Shown here: positions 20,145-34,754 of the stretch, piece after piece
How the letters are laid out: each line of letters opens with the position of its first letter
How positions within the stretch are numbered: position 1 is the first letter of the stretch
DNA from: Streptomyces sp. RKND-216
GTDB taxonomy: Bacteria > Actinomycetota > Actinomycetes > Streptomycetales > Streptomycetaceae
Assembly: GCF_004795255.1 (NCBI RefSeq)
Contig: NZ_SSBQ01000002.1
Location: 1,366,001-1,430,000 of the forward strand
Length of the DNA: 64,000 nucleotides
Direction of reading: 5' to 3'
Made by a program: the position numbers and the translations under genes
The notes under the pieces: generated by a model
The model's input: only the letters and a program-made list of their open reading frames with translations
Databases searched by the model: none
Told to the model about the DNA's origin: nothing

Positions 20145-21634
20145 AGCGACGGAGCCTCCTCGAGCAACGGGTGTCCCCAACGTGCCTGGTACGCGGCCTC
20201 GACGGCGGCACCGACACGGTAGAGACGGTCATCGGCCATGGCGGGGGCGACGATCTGCAGCCCCACCGGGAGCCCGTCCTCCGGCGCCAGGCCGCAGGGC
20301 AGCGACATCGCGGCGTTGCCGGCCAGGTTGGACGGGATGGTGCACAGGTCTGCGAGGTACATCGCCATCGGGTCGTCGGCCCGTTCGCCGATCGGGAAGG
20401 CGGTGGTCGGGGTCGTCGGCGAGACGAGTACGTCGACCTGCTCGTACGCCTTCTCGAAGTCGCGCGTGATGAGGGTGCGGACCTTCTGCGCGGAGCCGTA
20501 GTAGGCGTCGTAGTAGCCGGAGCTGAGCGCGTAGGTGCCCAGCATCACGCGGCGCTTCACCTCGTCGCCGAAGCCGGCCTCGCGGGTCAGCGCGGTCACG
20601 TCCTCGGCGGAACGGGTGCCGTCGTCGCCCACGCGGAGGCCGTAGCGCATGGCGTCGAAGCGGGCCAGGTTGGACGAGCACTCGCTCGGCGCGATCAGGT
20701 AGTAAGCGGCCAGGGCCTTGGTGAAGGACGGGCAGGACACCTCGACGACGTCGGCGCCCAGTTCCTTCAGCAGCTCGACGGCCTCGTCGAAGCGCTGCAT
20801 CACGCCGGCCTGGTAGCCCTCGCCGCGGAACTCCTTCACCACTCCGACGCGCAGGCCCTCGACACCGCCGTTCCGCGCGGCCTCGACGACGTCCGGGACC
20901 GGCTGGTCGATGGAGGTCGAGTCCATCGGGTCGTGGCCCGCGATGACGCTGTGCAGCAGCGCCGCGTCCAGCACCGTGCGGGCGCACGGGCCGCCCTGGT
21001 CGAGGGAGGAGGAGAAGGCGACCATGCCGTAGCGGGAGACGCCGCCGTAGGTCGGCTTGACGCCGACCGTTCCGGTGACGGCGGCGGGCTGGCGGATCGA
21101 GCCGCCGGTGTCCGTGCCGATCGCCAGCGGCGCCTGGTAGGAGGCGAGGGAGGCGGACGAGCCGCCGCCAGAGCCGCCGGGGATGCGGGTCAGGTCCCAC
21201 GGGTTGCCGGTCGGGCCGTAGGCGCTGTTCTCGGTCGAGGACCCCATGGCGAACTCGTCCATGTTGGTCTTGCCGAGGATGACCACGTCCGCCTCCTTGA
21301 GGCGGCGGGTCACGGTGGCGTCGTACGGAGGGATCCAGCCCTCGAGGATCCTGGACCCGACGGTCGTGGGGATGCCCGCGGTGGTGAAGATGTCCTTCAG
21401 CGCGAGGGGCACGCCGGCCAGCGGGCCGAGCTTCTCGCCGCGTTCCCGCTTCGCGTCGACCTCGCGCGCCTGGGCGAGCGCGCCCTCGCGGTCCACGTGC
21501 AGGAAGGCGTGCACCTTCTCGTCGACGGCGTCGATCCGGGCCAGGTGGGCCTCGGCGACCTGGACGGCGGTGACCTCGCCGGAGGCGATCTTCGCGGCGA
21601 TCTCCGCGGCGGTGAGCTTGATCAGTTCACTCAT
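20141..21634 (-). CDS. gatA: Asp/Glu-tRNA(Asn/Gln) amidotransferase subunit A
   Basis: The glutaminase/amidase subunit of GatCAB; it releases ammonia from glutamine for transamidation (497 residues). The amidase-signature Ser-cisSer-Lys triad is visible: Lys in [11 protein letters not shown], the cis-Ser in the Gly/Ser-rich [12 protein letters not shown], and the nucleophile in [16 protein letters not shown] 21634 is preceded by GGGGGAGG. It begins 5 bp after the gatC stop, and its own stop overlaps the next small gene. The assignment is secure. Confidence 0.97.
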   Translation of the reverse strand: MSELIKLTAAEIAAKIASGEVTAVQVAEAHLARIDAVDEKVHAFLHVDREGALAQAREVDAKRERGEKLGPLAGVPLALKDIFTTAGIPTTVGSRILEGWIPPYDATVTRRLKEADVVILGKTNMDEFAMGSSTENSAYGPTGNPWDLTRIPGGSGGGSSASLASYQAPLAIGTDTGGSIRQPAAVTGTVGVKPTYGGVSRYGMVAFSSSLDQGGPCARTVLDAALLHSVIAGHDPMDSTSIDQPVPDVVEAARNGGVEGLRVGVVKEFRGEGYQAGVMQRFDEAVELLKELGADVVEVSCPSFTKALAAYYLIAPSECSSNLARFDAMRYGLRVGDDGTRSAEDVTALTREAGFGDEVKRRVMLGTYALSSGYYDAYYGSAQKVRTLITRDFEKAYEQVDVLVSPTTPTTAFPIGERADDPMAMYLADLCTIPSNLAGNAAMSLPCGLAPEDGLPVGLQIVAPAMADDRLYRVGAAVEAAYQARWGHPLLEEAPSL

Positions 21635-21639
21635 GGCGG

Positions 21640-21936
21640 TCAGTCCTCCCCCAGGATCTGCGGCACCTTGAAACGCTGCTGCTCCTGCGCGGGTGCGCCG
21701 GAGAGCGCCTGCTCGGGCGTCAGGCTCGGACGGACCTCGTCCGGGCGCATGACGTTGGTCAGCGGCAGCGGGTGGGAGGTCGGCGGTACGTCCTCGTCGG
21801 CGACGTCGGACACGGCGGCGACGGCGCCGATGATGTCGTCGAGCTGTCCGGCGAAGTGGTCGAGCTCTTCGTCCTTCAGCTCCAGACGTGCCAGCCGGGC
21901 GAGGTGGGCGACCTCCTCGCGCGTGATGCCAGGCAT
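21640..21936 (-). CDS. gatC: Asp/Glu-tRNA(Asn/Gln) amidotransferase subunit C
   Basis: Small subunit that wraps around GatA and stabilises the GatA-GatB interface (98 residues). It starts [20 protein letters not shown] and contains [18 protein letters not shown] and the C-terminal [16 protein letters not shown], typical of the family. It is first in the gat operon; the 147-bp gap to the next gene upstream would hold the promoter. Confidence 0.96.
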   Translation of the reverse strand: MPGITREEVAHLARLARLELKDEELDHFAGQLDDIIGAVAAVSDVADEDVPPTSHPLPLTNVMRPDEVRPSLTPEQALSGAPAQEQQRFKVPQILGED

Positions 21937-22083
21937 GCGGATCCTCGAGGGTGAGTTGCGTGTGGTGGGCTCCGCCCAATCCTATGGCGACCGCGGCCTG
22001 TGGCCTAAACCGTTTGCCCGGCGGCCGCTCGTCGGCGCGGCGGGAGCACGGGGCGTCAGCGGGCGCGGGACCGAGGGTGCGGG

Positions 22084-24183
22084 TCAGAGGGCCGGCTGGT
22101 CGGCGCCGCGAAGGGGCGCGGCCGGGAGGGCGCGGGGCTTCGCGGGGCCGGCGCCGCGCGAGCGCAGCCATGCGGTGGCCTCCACGGGCGGCATGGCGGC
22201 GGCCACCAGCCACCCCTGCACCGCGTCGCAGCGCAGGTCACGCAGCCGTTCCCACGTCTCGTCGTCCTCGACGCCCTCGGCGACGACCTGCAGCCCGAGT
22301 GAGTGCGCGAGGTCGACCGTGCAGCGCACGATCTCCGCGTCCTCCGGGTCGACGGCGAGGCGGGCCACGAACGAGCGGTCGATCTTGAGTTCGCCGACCG
22401 GGAGCCGCCGCAGGTGGACCAGCGACGAGTAGCCGGTGCCGAAGTCGTCGAGCGACATCCGCACCCCGTGGCCGACGAGGGCGGCGAGAGTGTCGGCGGC
22501 GCGCTGGGGCTCCTCCAGCAGCACGTGCTCGGTGATCTCCAACTGCAGGGCGCTCGGCGGTACGCAGTGCCGGGCGAGGCGCGCGGCGACGGCGCCGGCG
22601 AAGCCGGGGCTGCGCACGTCGCGCGGGGAGACGTTCACGGCGACCGGCACGGTGAGTCCGGCGGCGCGCCAGCGGGCGACCTGCGCCAGCGCGGTCTCCA
22701 GCACGTACTCGGTGAGCCGCGGCATCAGGCCGGACGTCTCGGCGATCGCTATGAACTCGTCCGGGGGGACCCGGCCGCGGTCCGGATGCTTCCAGCGGAC
22801 CAGGGCCTCCAGGCCGAGGACGCGGCCGTCGAAGCCCACCTTGGGCTGGTAGTGGAGTTCGACCTCGCCGGCGTCCAGGGCGCGGCGCAGGTCGGCGAGG
22901 AGCCCGAGGCGGTCGGGGGTGTTGCCGTCGCGGGTGGCCTCGTACACCTCGACACCGGAGCGGTCGCGCTTGGCCTCGTACATGGCGACGTCGGCGCGCC
23001 GCAGCAGCCCCTCGGCCTCCTGGGCGTGCTCGGGGAAGACGGCGACGCCGGCGCTGGCCTCCAGGACGAGGGTGAGCCCGTCCAGGTCGAGCGGGGAGCC
23101 GAGCGCGCCGACCACGTGGCGGGCGACGCGCTGGGCGCTGGTGGTGGAGTCGACCCTCGGCAGCAGGACGGCGAACTCGTCGCCGCCGAGCCGGGCCGCC
23201 TCGGCACCGCGCGGCAGGACGGCGCGGAGCCGGTCGGCGATCTGGAGCAGCAGCCGGTCCCCCGCCGGGTGGCCGAGGGTGTCGTTGACGGAACGGAACC
23301 GGTCGAGATCGATGAGCAGCAGTGCGGTGCGGCTCTCCGCGCGGCCGGCCTCGCCGAGCGCGGACCGGGCGCGCTGCATCAGCCACTGGCGGTTGGGGAG
23401 ACCGGTGAGCGGGTCGCGGAGCTGTTCCTCGGCGCGGGCGCGGGCGATCCACAGGGTGGAGTCGAGGGCGATCAGCGGGACGGCGAACAACGGCAGCACC
23501 AGCGGCATGTGGACGCCGACGACCACGATCAGCGGGGAGATCCCGAGTAACGCGACGACGACCAGGCCCTGCCGCAGCAGCGCGGTGCGGGCGCAGCCGA
23601 CGAGGTCGGCGGCCGGGGAGGCGAAGCAGCACCACAGCAGGGCCCGGCTGAGAAGCAGGTAGACGGTGGCGGCACCGATGAGTTCGGGCACCGCGTAGGC
23701 GTCCCAGTCGGCCGGCGTCCACGGGTCCTCGACGGAGGCGCTGACCTCGAAGAGCCCCAGTGTGAGGGCGGCTCCGCCGACGGCGAGAATGTCCGAGGCG
23801 CCGTGGACCAGCGCCTGGCGCCACCGGTTCAGGCGGGCGGCACCGACCAGGGTGACGACGGCCAGGGACACCAGCACCGAGGGCACCCAGCCGTACAGCA
23901 GCAGAATGGCCAGGGTGAGGGCTGCGCCGGAGCCGGTGCCGCCCCACCACCGGTCACGTCCGAGGGCGACGAGGTGCACCACCACGAGGCCGGTGAGGAT
24001 CGCGAACGACCAGCCGGCGGCGCCGTCGGGGAAGAGGGCGTGTCCGCCGTGCAGCACCCGGTACACGCCGGCCGCGAGGGCGACGGCCGCGAGGGCGACC
24101 ACGGCGGGCGCCACACCGGGCACGCCGAACGGGAAGACGCGCCGCAGCCATGACACGGTCTCGGCACCGCGGGGTTCCTGCAT
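22084..24183 (-). CDS. rmdB: Membrane GGDEF-EAL c-di-GMP protein, RmdB type
   Basis: Membrane-anchored c-di-GMP enzyme (699 residues) with about seven hydrophobic segments in the first 240 residues, GGDEF (~255-415) and EAL (~430-680). All key residues look intact: [11 protein letters not shown] (~333), LEALVRW (~457), [33 protein letters not shown] and VVAEGVED, so phosphodiesterase activity is expected. No clear RxxD inhibitory site precedes GGDEF. The name rests on synteny with ligA; RmdB (SCO5495) is a phosphodiesterase affecting development. ATG 24183 (AGAGGGA upstream) is preferred over GTG 24234. Leu212 is encoded by TTA, so translation should depend on bldA tRNA. Confidence 0.85.
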   Translation of the reverse strand: MQEPRGAETVSWLRRVFPFGVPGVAPAVVALAAVALAAGVYRVLHGGHALFPDGAAGWSFAILTGLVVVHLVALGRDRWWGGTGSGAALTLAILLLYGWVPSVLVSLAVVTLVGAARLNRWRQALVHGASDILAVGGAALTLGLFEVSASVEDPWTPADWDAYAVPELIGAATVYLLLSRALLWCCFASPAADLVGCARTALLRQGLVVVALLGISPLIVVVGVHMPLVLPLFAVPLIALDSTLWIARARAEEQLRDPLTGLPNRQWLMQRARSALGEAGRAESRTALLLIDLDRFRSVNDTLGHPAGDRLLLQIADRLRAVLPRGAEAARLGGDEFAVLLPRVDSTTSAQRVARHVVGALGSPLDLDGLTLVLEASAGVAVFPEHAQEAEGLLRRADVAMYEAKRDRSGVEVYEATRDGNTPDRLGLLADLRRALDAGEVELHYQPKVGFDGRVLGLEALVRWKHPDRGRVPPDEFIAIAETSGLMPRLTEYVLETALAQVARWRAAGLTVPVAVNVSPRDVRSPGFAGAVAARLARHCVPPSALQLEITEHVLLEEPQRAADTLAALVGHGVRMSLDDFGTGYSSLVHLRRLPVGELKIDRSFVARLAVDPEDAEIVRCTVDLAHSLGLQVVAEGVEDDETWERLRDLRCDAVQGWLVAAAMPPVEATAWLRSRGAGPAKPRALPAAPLRGADQPAL

Positions 24184-24317
24184 GCCCGTCCCTCTCACGA
24201 CCGTCCGCGCCTGACGCCGCCACGACAGGCTCACCGTTCAACAGTAGGCCGGAACTGGCTGCCAGGGGCACCGATCTGCCGCGGTTGCCCGAATGCCGTC
24301 CGGTCGTGGACTCCCCT

Positions 24318-24348
24318 CTGGTATAGGCCGATCGGGTGGTGTCCAAAC
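24318..24348 (-). promoter_or_regulatory. Candidate promoter for the rmdB-like gene
   Basis: On the minus strand, TTGGAC is followed 15-17 bp later by TATACCAG, resembling -35 and -10 elements, about 140 bp upstream of ATG 24183 in the 248-bp gap after ligA. Spacer choice is ambiguous and no start-site evidence exists. Confidence 0.35.
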
Positions 24349-24431
24349 CTCGTTGCGCGAGCTGCCACCTGCCGGCGCCCCGCCGGGCCGGGTGCCGGCG
24401 AACGCGCAGGCGGCACGGGCATGCGGGCGGG

Positions 24432-27699
<3,268 letters not shown>

Positions 27700-27703
<4 letters not shown>

Positions 27704-28407
27704 GCGGTCGGGCGCACGGACAGGTCGGTGACCTCGCTGCCGCGCGGCAGGTCCAGGGCGGTGAGCAGGGTCGTGGCGACCGCGTCCGGGGTGATCCAGC
27801 GCTCCGGGTCGTAGTCCCTGCCCTCCTGCCGGTGCACCTTCTCCTGCATCGGCGTGGCCGTGCGGCCGGGGTACACGGAGGTGACGCGCAGGCCGTTGCC
27901 GCTCTCCTCCCAGCGCAGCGCGTCCGCGAGGGCCTTCAGGCCGTGCTTGCTCGCCGCGTACGCCCCCCACTCGCCGTTCGTTCGCAGGCCGGCGCCGGAG
28001 TTGACGAACAGCACGTGGCCCTGGGCCAGGCGGAGTTGCGGCAGCAGCAGCCGGGTCAGCTCCGCCGGCGCCACCAGGTTGGCGGCCAGCGTGGCGTTCC
28101 AGACCTTCGGCGTCAGGTCGCCGACCGACCCCAGCTCGACCACTCCGGCGATGTGCTGGAGCGAGTCCAGCCGGTCGGGCAGGGTCTGGTGGCTCAGCGC
28201 CCAGGACAGCCGCTCCGGCTCGGCGAGGTCGCCGACGACGGTGTGCGCGCCGGGGAACTCGGCGGCCAGTTCCTTCGCGCGGCCCGCGTCGCGGGCGAGC
28301 AGCCACAGCACGTCGCCGCGGTCCAGCAGCCGGCGGGCGACGGCGGCGCCGATGCCGGAGCCGGCTCCGGTGATCAGGTGGGTGGCGGGGGAGGTGTGGG
28401 TCGACAT
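27700..28407 (-). CDS. Short-chain dehydrogenase/reductase
   Basis: Classical SDR oxidoreductase (235 residues). The cofactor motif is LITGAGSGIGAAVAR, NNAG is replaced by HIAGV, and the catalytic Ser, Tyr and Lys are in VNSGAG and GAYAASKHGLKAL. PGRTATPM and the C-terminus are typical. ATG 28407 (MSTHTSPATHL, GAGGGA about 10 nt upstream) is preferred to the GTG at 28425 that overlaps the upstream stop. It is in an operon with the LOG-family gene upstream and the MetE-like gene downstream. The substrate is unknown. Confidence 0.87.
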
Positions 28408-28421
28408 GCCGACATCGTCCC

Positions 28422-29000
28422 TCACGCGCCGAGCGCGGCGATGGCCGCCTCGGCATCGTCGGCGAAGGTGACCAGGCCCGGCAGCGGCACCGGCAGGAAG
28501 CCCTCGGCGTCCATCCGTTCCATCTGCCGCCGCAGACCGTCGTAGAAGCCGGCGGTGTTGAGCACCACGACCGGCTTGCCGTGCAGGCCGTGCTTCTTCA
28601 GCTCGAGGATGTCCGTCGCCTCGTCCAGGGTGCCGGTACCGCCGACCATCACCACCACGGCGTCGGCGCGTTCCAGCAGCAGCGCCTTCCGTTCCGCCAG
28701 CGTCGCCGTGATGATCATCTCATCGGCGGCGACCCGCGCCCTGTGGTGGAGGAACTCCACCGAGATGCCCACCAGCCGCCCGCCGGCACCCTGCACGCCG
28801 TCGGCGACCACCTTCATCAGGCCGCAGTCGCTTCCTCCCCACACCAGCGTGTGTCCGCGCTTGCCGATAAGCTCGGCCAACTCGCGTGCCGCGCCGGTGT
28901 AGACCTCGTCGAGCTCGGCGGCGGAGCAGAAGACGCAGATGTTCAGCGGCCGCAGACCCTGCGGGGGCTTCAGGGGGGAGGCACTGTCCGTGGAGACCAT
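28422..29000 (-). CDS. LOG family (TIGR00730) protein
   Basis: Rossmann-like protein of the LOG/lysine-decarboxylase-like family (192 residues). The family hydrolyses cytokinin-riboside or nucleoside 5'-monophosphates to free base and ribose-phosphate. Motifs: NICVFCSAAELDEVY at the start, VWGGSDCGLMKVVADGV, and VVMVGGTGTLDEATDIL in place of the usual PGGxGTxxE (first Pro is Val). ATG 29000 is the only plausible start. It lacks a Shine-Dalgarno sequence and overlaps the start of the divergent RCK gene. First gene of the run ending in ligA. Confidence 0.85.
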   Translation of the reverse strand: MVSTDSASPLKPPQGLRPLNICVFCSAAELDEVYTGAARELAELIGKRGHTLVWGGSDCGLMKVVADGVQGAGGRLVGISVEFLHHRARVAADEMIITATLAERKALLLERADAVVVMVGGTGTLDEATDILELKKHGLHGKPVVVLNTAGFYDGLRRQMERMDAEGFLPVPLPGLVTFADDAEAAIAALGA

Positions 29001-31008
29001 GGGCAGCAGCGTAGGCGTGCCGACGGCGCCGCGCCGCCACATGGTGGTGTGCGGCGACAACGCGCTGGCCCAGCGGCTCACCCGGGAGCTCGCCGTCGTG
29101 TACGAGCAGCGGGTCACCGTCGTGCTGCCGTCGTTGCGCGGCGGTGACCACGGGCCGCAGATCGCGGCCCTCGTCGGCGACCCGGCCACCGCCGTCACCG
29201 CCGTCGAGGCACGTGTTCCGGACGACGCGGCGCTGCGCGCCGCCGGGGTCACGGAGGCCGCCGCGCTCGCCCTCACCTCGGGCGACGACCAGCTCAACGT
29301 GCACATCGCGCTGCGCGCACGGCGGCTCAACCCACGGCTGCGGCTGGTCATCCGGATGTTCAACCGGACGCTGGGCGACTACCTGGAGAAGCTCCTGGAC
29401 CGCGCCGTGGAGGTCGCGCACCCGGAGCTGGACCCCTCCGCCGTCGACGCCTCCACCACGGTGCTGTCCGACTCCGACACCGCCGCGCCGTCACTGGTGG
29501 CCGCGGCCGTGGTCGGCAGCGACAAGATCGTCCACGCCGACGGGATGCTCCTGCGGGCCAAGGAACGCGCACTGGGGGCCGTCTCCCGCCCCGGCAGCCG
29601 GGGCGACCGCGAGCCCCTGTGCACCCTGGCGCTGCTTCCCGAGGGCGGGCGGCGGCGCGGCGCCCGGGCGAGGCAGTACGCCGCAGAGGACGCGGCCGAG
29701 GAGGACGTGGACGGGATCGGCCCCGTCCTGCTGCCCGACGAGGCCGAACTGCAGGGCCTCGCGCCCGGCCGCGGCGCCGTCGTACTGGAGGCCATCACGC
29801 CCCGCGACCGGCCCAACCCGGTCACCGGGCGCCTCCCCCGGTTACCCGCCGTCCGCGACCTGGGCACCCTGTTCTCCCCGCGGCTGCGAGCCTCCCTCGG
29901 CACCATGGCCCTACTGGTCACGGTGCTCGCCGGACTCAACTGGCGCTTCGGGAACGGCGGTCCACTGCACGCCGCGTACCTCACACTGCTCGACTTCCTG
30001 GCCATCAACGAGCCCAACGTCAAGGAGCCCGACCCGCAGCAGTTCCTGCAACTCCTCGCCAGCTTCGCGGGGCTGATGATGCTGCCGCTGCTGCTGGCGG
30101 TCGTGCTGGAGAGCTACGGCGCCTTCCGCAGGGCCACCTCGCTGCGCAGTCCCCCGCGCGGGCTCACCGGCCACGTGGTGCTGCTCGGCCTCGGCAAGGT
30201 CGGCACCCGGGTGCTGGACCGGCTGCTCGAACTCGACATCCCCGTCGTCTGCATCGAACGCGACCCCGAGGCGCGGGGCATCGCGCTCGCCCGGTCGCGG
30301 CGGGTGCCGACGTTGATCGCGGACGTCACCGACGACGGCGGCGTGCTGGAGGAGGCACGCATAAAGCGCGCCCGCGCGCTGCTCGCGCTCACCAGCGACG
30401 ACGGCACCAACCTGGAGGCCGTGCTGTACGCACGCCAGGTCAAGCCCGAACTGCGTGTCGCGATGCGGCTGTTCGACGACGAGTTCGCGCTCACCGTCTA
30501 CCGGACGCTGCGCGACACCTACCCGCTGGCGCAGACCAGGAGCCGCTCCGTGTCCGCGCTGGCCGCGCCCGCGTTCGCCGGTGCCATGATGGGCCGGCAG
30601 GTGCTCGGGGCGATCCCGGTCGGGCGCCGGGTCCTGGTCTTCGCCGCCCTCGACGTCCGGGGCAATCCGCTCCTGGAGGGCCGAACGGTCGCCGAGGCCT
30701 TCCGGCGCGACGCGTGGCGGGTGCTGGCGCTCGACGTCATGGAACGCTCCCGCGAGGGCACGCCCCGCCCGGCCGACGCCCCGGGGACCACTCCAGCGGG
30801 CGCGTACGACGACGGCGCGTCGCACGCGGTCGGCGTCGGCGAGCTGACCTGGCGGCTGCACCCGGGCTACGTGCTGCGGCAGGATGACCGGGTGGTCGTG
30901 GCGGCCACGCGGCAGGGCCTGGCGACGCTGCTCGCCGGAGCGCCTCCCGAAGCGGCTTCCGCCGCCGCGGACGAGCCTCCTGGCCTCCCCCGCCAGACCC
31001 GGCCCTGA
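28990..31008 (+). CDS. Two-RCK (TrkA-N) membrane protein, ion-channel-like
   Basis: Membrane protein with two TrkA-N/RCK NAD-binding domains (672 residues), resembling CASTOR/POLLUX-type or Kch-like ion-conductance regulators. RCK-1 (HMVVCGDNALAQRLTREL) is N-terminal. Two hydrophobic segments around residues 305-330 and 350-385 flank a loop with a possible pore (LTLLDFLAINEPN). RCK-2 (HVVLLGLGKVGTRVLDRLLE) has a perfect GxGxxG motif. The GTG at 28990 (GGGGGAGG 8 nt upstream) is chosen over the ATG at 28999. Leu285 is a TTA codon (29842-29844), implying bldA dependence. The ion is unknown. Confidence 0.82.
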   Translation: METMGSSVGVPTAPRRHMVVCGDNALAQRLTRELAVVYEQRVTVVLPSLRGGDHGPQIAALVGDPATAVTAVEARVPDDAALRAAGVTEAAALALTSGDDQLNVHIALRARRLNPRLRLVIRMFNRTLGDYLEKLLDRAVEVAHPELDPSAVDASTTVLSDSDTAAPSLVAAAVVGSDKIVHADGMLLRAKERALGAVSRPGSRGDREPLCTLALLPEGGRRRGARARQYAAEDAAEEDVDGIGPVLLPDEAELQGLAPGRGAVVLEAITPRDRPNPVTGRLPRLPAVRDLGTLFSPRLRASLGTMALLVTVLAGLNWRFGNGGPLHAAYLTLLDFLAINEPNVKEPDPQQFLQLLASFAGLMMLPLLLAVVLESYGAFRRATSLRSPPRGLTGHVVLLGLGKVGTRVLDRLLELDIPVVCIERDPEARGIALARSRRVPTLIADVTDDGGVLEEARIKRARALLALTSDDGTNLEAVLYARQVKPELRVAMRLFDDEFALTVYRTLRDTYPLAQTRSRSVSALAAPAFAGAMMGRQVLGAIPVGRRVLVFAALDVRGNPLLEGRTVAEAFRRDAWRVLALDVMERSREGTPRPADAPGTTPAGAYDDGASHAVGVGELTWRLHPGYVLRQDDRVVVAATRQGLATLLAGAPPEAASAAADEPPGLPRQTRP

Positions 31009-31016
31009 CCGCCCTC

Positions 31017-31045
31017 CGCTGTCGTGGCCGGACACCGCGACGGCG
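31017..31045. terminator. Likely bidirectional hairpin terminator
   Basis: CGCTGTCGTGG and CCGCGACGGCG pair with G-U and minor mismatches around a short loop, between the stop at 31008 and the convergent methyltransferase stop at 31072. Confidence 0.45.
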
Positions 31046-31071
31046 AGGGGCAGGCGCGAGCGGGCCGGGGA

Positions 31072-32718
<1,647 letters not shown>

Positions 32719-32974
32719 GGGGTTCTCACCGAATTCCTGTGCGGGGCGCGCTGAAATGACGAGACCTCCCGGTTGTCGACGGCGGCGGGAGCACCGCGCG
32801 TTCCCGCCCTCACCCGGAGGTCCGCGGGGAACCACGCCGGGAGCTCCAAGGCGATCCCTGTCCAGTGCGGGGCGGGTCCATGCCTTCGAATCCCTGGTGT
32901 GTGGGCCTGCGGCGCCCGGGGCACCCGGGGGACGAAAGAGACCCAAGGTGCAGTTCGAGAGAAAGTGAACCATC

Positions 32975-33451
32975 GTGTCGTACGCAGTCAAGAGCACGCT
33001 CCCGGAGGGGGACCTCAAGGTCGTCGGCGAGGCGCTGCAGGGTGCCCTCACCGACCTGGTGGACCTCTCTCTCGTGGCCAAGCAGATCCACTGGAACGTG
33101 GTCGGCCCCCGCTTCCGCTCCGTCCACCTCCAGCTCGACGAGGTCGTCACGGACGCCCGCGAGTACACCGACACCGTCGCCGAACGTGCGTCCGCGCTCG
33201 GCGTCGCGCCCGACGGACGTTCCTCCACGGTCGCCTCGGGCACCGTCATCGACACGGTCAAGGAGGGCTGGCTCCAGGACTCCGACGCGGTGCGGACGAT
33301 GGCCGACGCCCTCTACGCCGTGATCACGAGGGCGCGCACGCGGATGACGGCGGTCGGCGAGGTGGACCCGGTCACCGAGGACATCTTCATCCAGCTCACC
33401 GGTGACCTCGAGAAGCACCGCTGGATGTTCGAGGCCGAGAACCAGCGCTGA
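32975..33451 (+). CDS. Dps family DNA-binding ferritin-like protein
   Basis: Dodecameric iron-storage and DNA-protection protein (158 residues). The ferroxidase half-site appears as KQIHWNVVGPRFRSVHLQLDEV with His, Asp and Glu at family spacing, and the C-terminal helix is IFIQLTGDLEKHRWMFEAE. The GTG at 32975 follows GAGAGAAAG. Divergent from the betaine methyltransferase across a 256-bp gap in which I see no other gene, so both may answer osmotic or oxidative stress. A strong terminator follows. Confidence 0.93.
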   Translation: MSYAVKSTLPEGDLKVVGEALQGALTDLVDLSLVAKQIHWNVVGPRFRSVHLQLDEVVTDAREYTDTVAERASALGVAPDGRSSTVASGTVIDTVKEGWLQDSDAVRTMADALYAVITRARTRMTAVGEVDPVTEDIFIQLTGDLEKHRWMFEAENQR

Positions 33452-33471
33452 CCGGGCACTCCTGCCGGTTT

Positions 33472-33510
33472 CCGGCCCCGGGGGGCGGACTCTTCCGCCG
33501 CCGGGGCCGG
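33472..33510 (+). terminator. Strong hairpin terminator after dps
   Basis: CCGGCCCCGG pairs perfectly with CCGGGGCCGG, and inside it GGCGGA pairs with TCCGCC around a CTCT loop. It begins 21 bp after the Dps stop and precedes the cysteine desulfurase gene. Confidence 0.85.
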
Positions 33511-33547
33511 AGGCGTGCCCCCGGCGGCTCGTAGAATCGGGGGCATC

Positions 33548-34726
33548 ATGGCTGACTCCGCCTACTTCGATCACGCCGCCACCACTCCGATGTACGCGGA
33601 GGCGGTCCGGACGATGACCGACCACCTCCCGGTGACCGGCAACGCCTCCTCGCTGCACGCCGCCGGAAGGCTGGCGCGTCGCACCGTCGAGGAGGCGCGG
33701 GAGACCGTGGCCGCCGCGCTCGGCGCACGCCCCAGCGAGGTGGTGTTCACCGCGGGCGGCACCGAGTCGGACAACCTGGCCGTGAAGGGCCTGTACTGGG
33801 CCCGCCGGGCGGCGGACGCGGCGCGTACGCGGGTGCTGGCGAGCCCGGTGGAGCACCACGCGGTGCTCGACGCGGTGCACTGGCTGGCCGACCACGAGGG
33901 CGCGGTGGTGGAATGGCTGCCGGTCGACTCGCTGGGCCGGGTGCACCCCGAGGCGCTGCGCGAGGCGCTCGCCCGCGATCCGTCCGACGTCGCCCTGGCG
34001 ACGGTGATGTGGGCGAACAACGAGATCGGGACCCTTCAGCCGGTGTCCGAACTGGCTGCCGTATGCGCCGAGTTCGACGTCCCGCTGCACTCCGACGCGG
34101 TGCAGGCGGTGGGGCAGGTACCGGTCGACTTCGCCGGATCCGGTCTCGCCGCGCTGACCATGACCGGTCACAAGATCGGCGGCCCGTACGGAGTGGGGGC
34201 GCTCCTGCTGGGGCGGGAGTACGCGCCGGTGCCGCTGCTGCACGGCGGAGGGCAGGAGCGGGACGTGCGGTCCGGCACGCTGGACGTGCCGGCGATCGCG
34301 GCCCTGGGCACGGCCGCCGAACTGGCCACCGCCCGTACCGCGGACTTCGCCCGGGACGTCGGCGCGCTGCGGGACCTACTGGTGGCGGCGGTGGCCGAGG
34401 CCGTGCCGGACGCGGTGCTGAACGGCGACCCCGACCCCGCCGGGCGGCTTCCGGCGAACGTGCATTTCTCCTTCCCGGGCTGCGAGGGCGACTCTCTACT
34501 GCTCCTCCTGGACGCCCAGGGCATCGCCTGCTCGACGGGGTCGGCGTGCACGGCGGGCATCGCGCAGCCCAGTCACGTGCTGCTGGCGGCGGGGGCCGCA
34601 CCGGACCTCGCACGCGGCACGCTGCGCTTCTCGCTGGGCCACACCTCGACGAAGGACGAGGTGGAGACGCTGGCGGCGGTGATCGGCCCGGCCGTGGAGC
34701 GGGCGCGTTCCGCGGGCCTGAGCTGA
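33548..34726 (+). CDS. Cysteine desulfurase (NifS/IscS class)
   Basis: PLP enzyme that takes sulfur from cysteine as a persulfide for tRNA thiolation and Fe-S assembly (392 residues). It opens AYFDHAATTPMY. The PLP Lys is in MTGHKIGGPYGVG, and VEHHAVLDAVHWL, SDAVQAVGQ and HGGGQERDVRSGTLDV are family motifs. The active Cys loop is CSTGSACTAG. A TAGAAT box and GGGGGC lie just before ATG 33548, suggesting a short leader. In related genomes this gene sits next to mnmA, its likely sulfur acceptor. Here mnmA is 10 kb away because an accessory block lies between (seen here; the comparison is from memory). Confidence 0.93.
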   Translation: MADSAYFDHAATTPMYAEAVRTMTDHLPVTGNASSLHAAGRLARRTVEEARETVAAALGARPSEVVFTAGGTESDNLAVKGLYWARRAADAARTRVLASPVEHHAVLDAVHWLADHEGAVVEWLPVDSLGRVHPEALREALARDPSDVALATVMWANNEIGTLQPVSELAAVCAEFDVPLHSDAVQAVGQVPVDFAGSGLAALTMTGHKIGGPYGVGALLLGREYAPVPLLHGGGQERDVRSGTLDVPAIAALGTAAELATARTADFARDVGALRDLLVAAVAEAVPDAVLNGDPDPAGRLPANVHFSFPGCEGDSLLLLLDAQGIACSTGSACTAGIAQPSHVLLAAGAAPDLARGTLRFSLGHTSTKDEVETLAAVIGPAVERARSAGLS

Positions 34727-34754
34727 GCCGCGCGGCGGCCGGGGGCGCGTCCGC

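Noticed and set aside
32719..32974. Extra gene between the betaine methyltransferase and dps
   Set aside because: Frames here lack starts with ribosome binding sites and have no recognisable domain.
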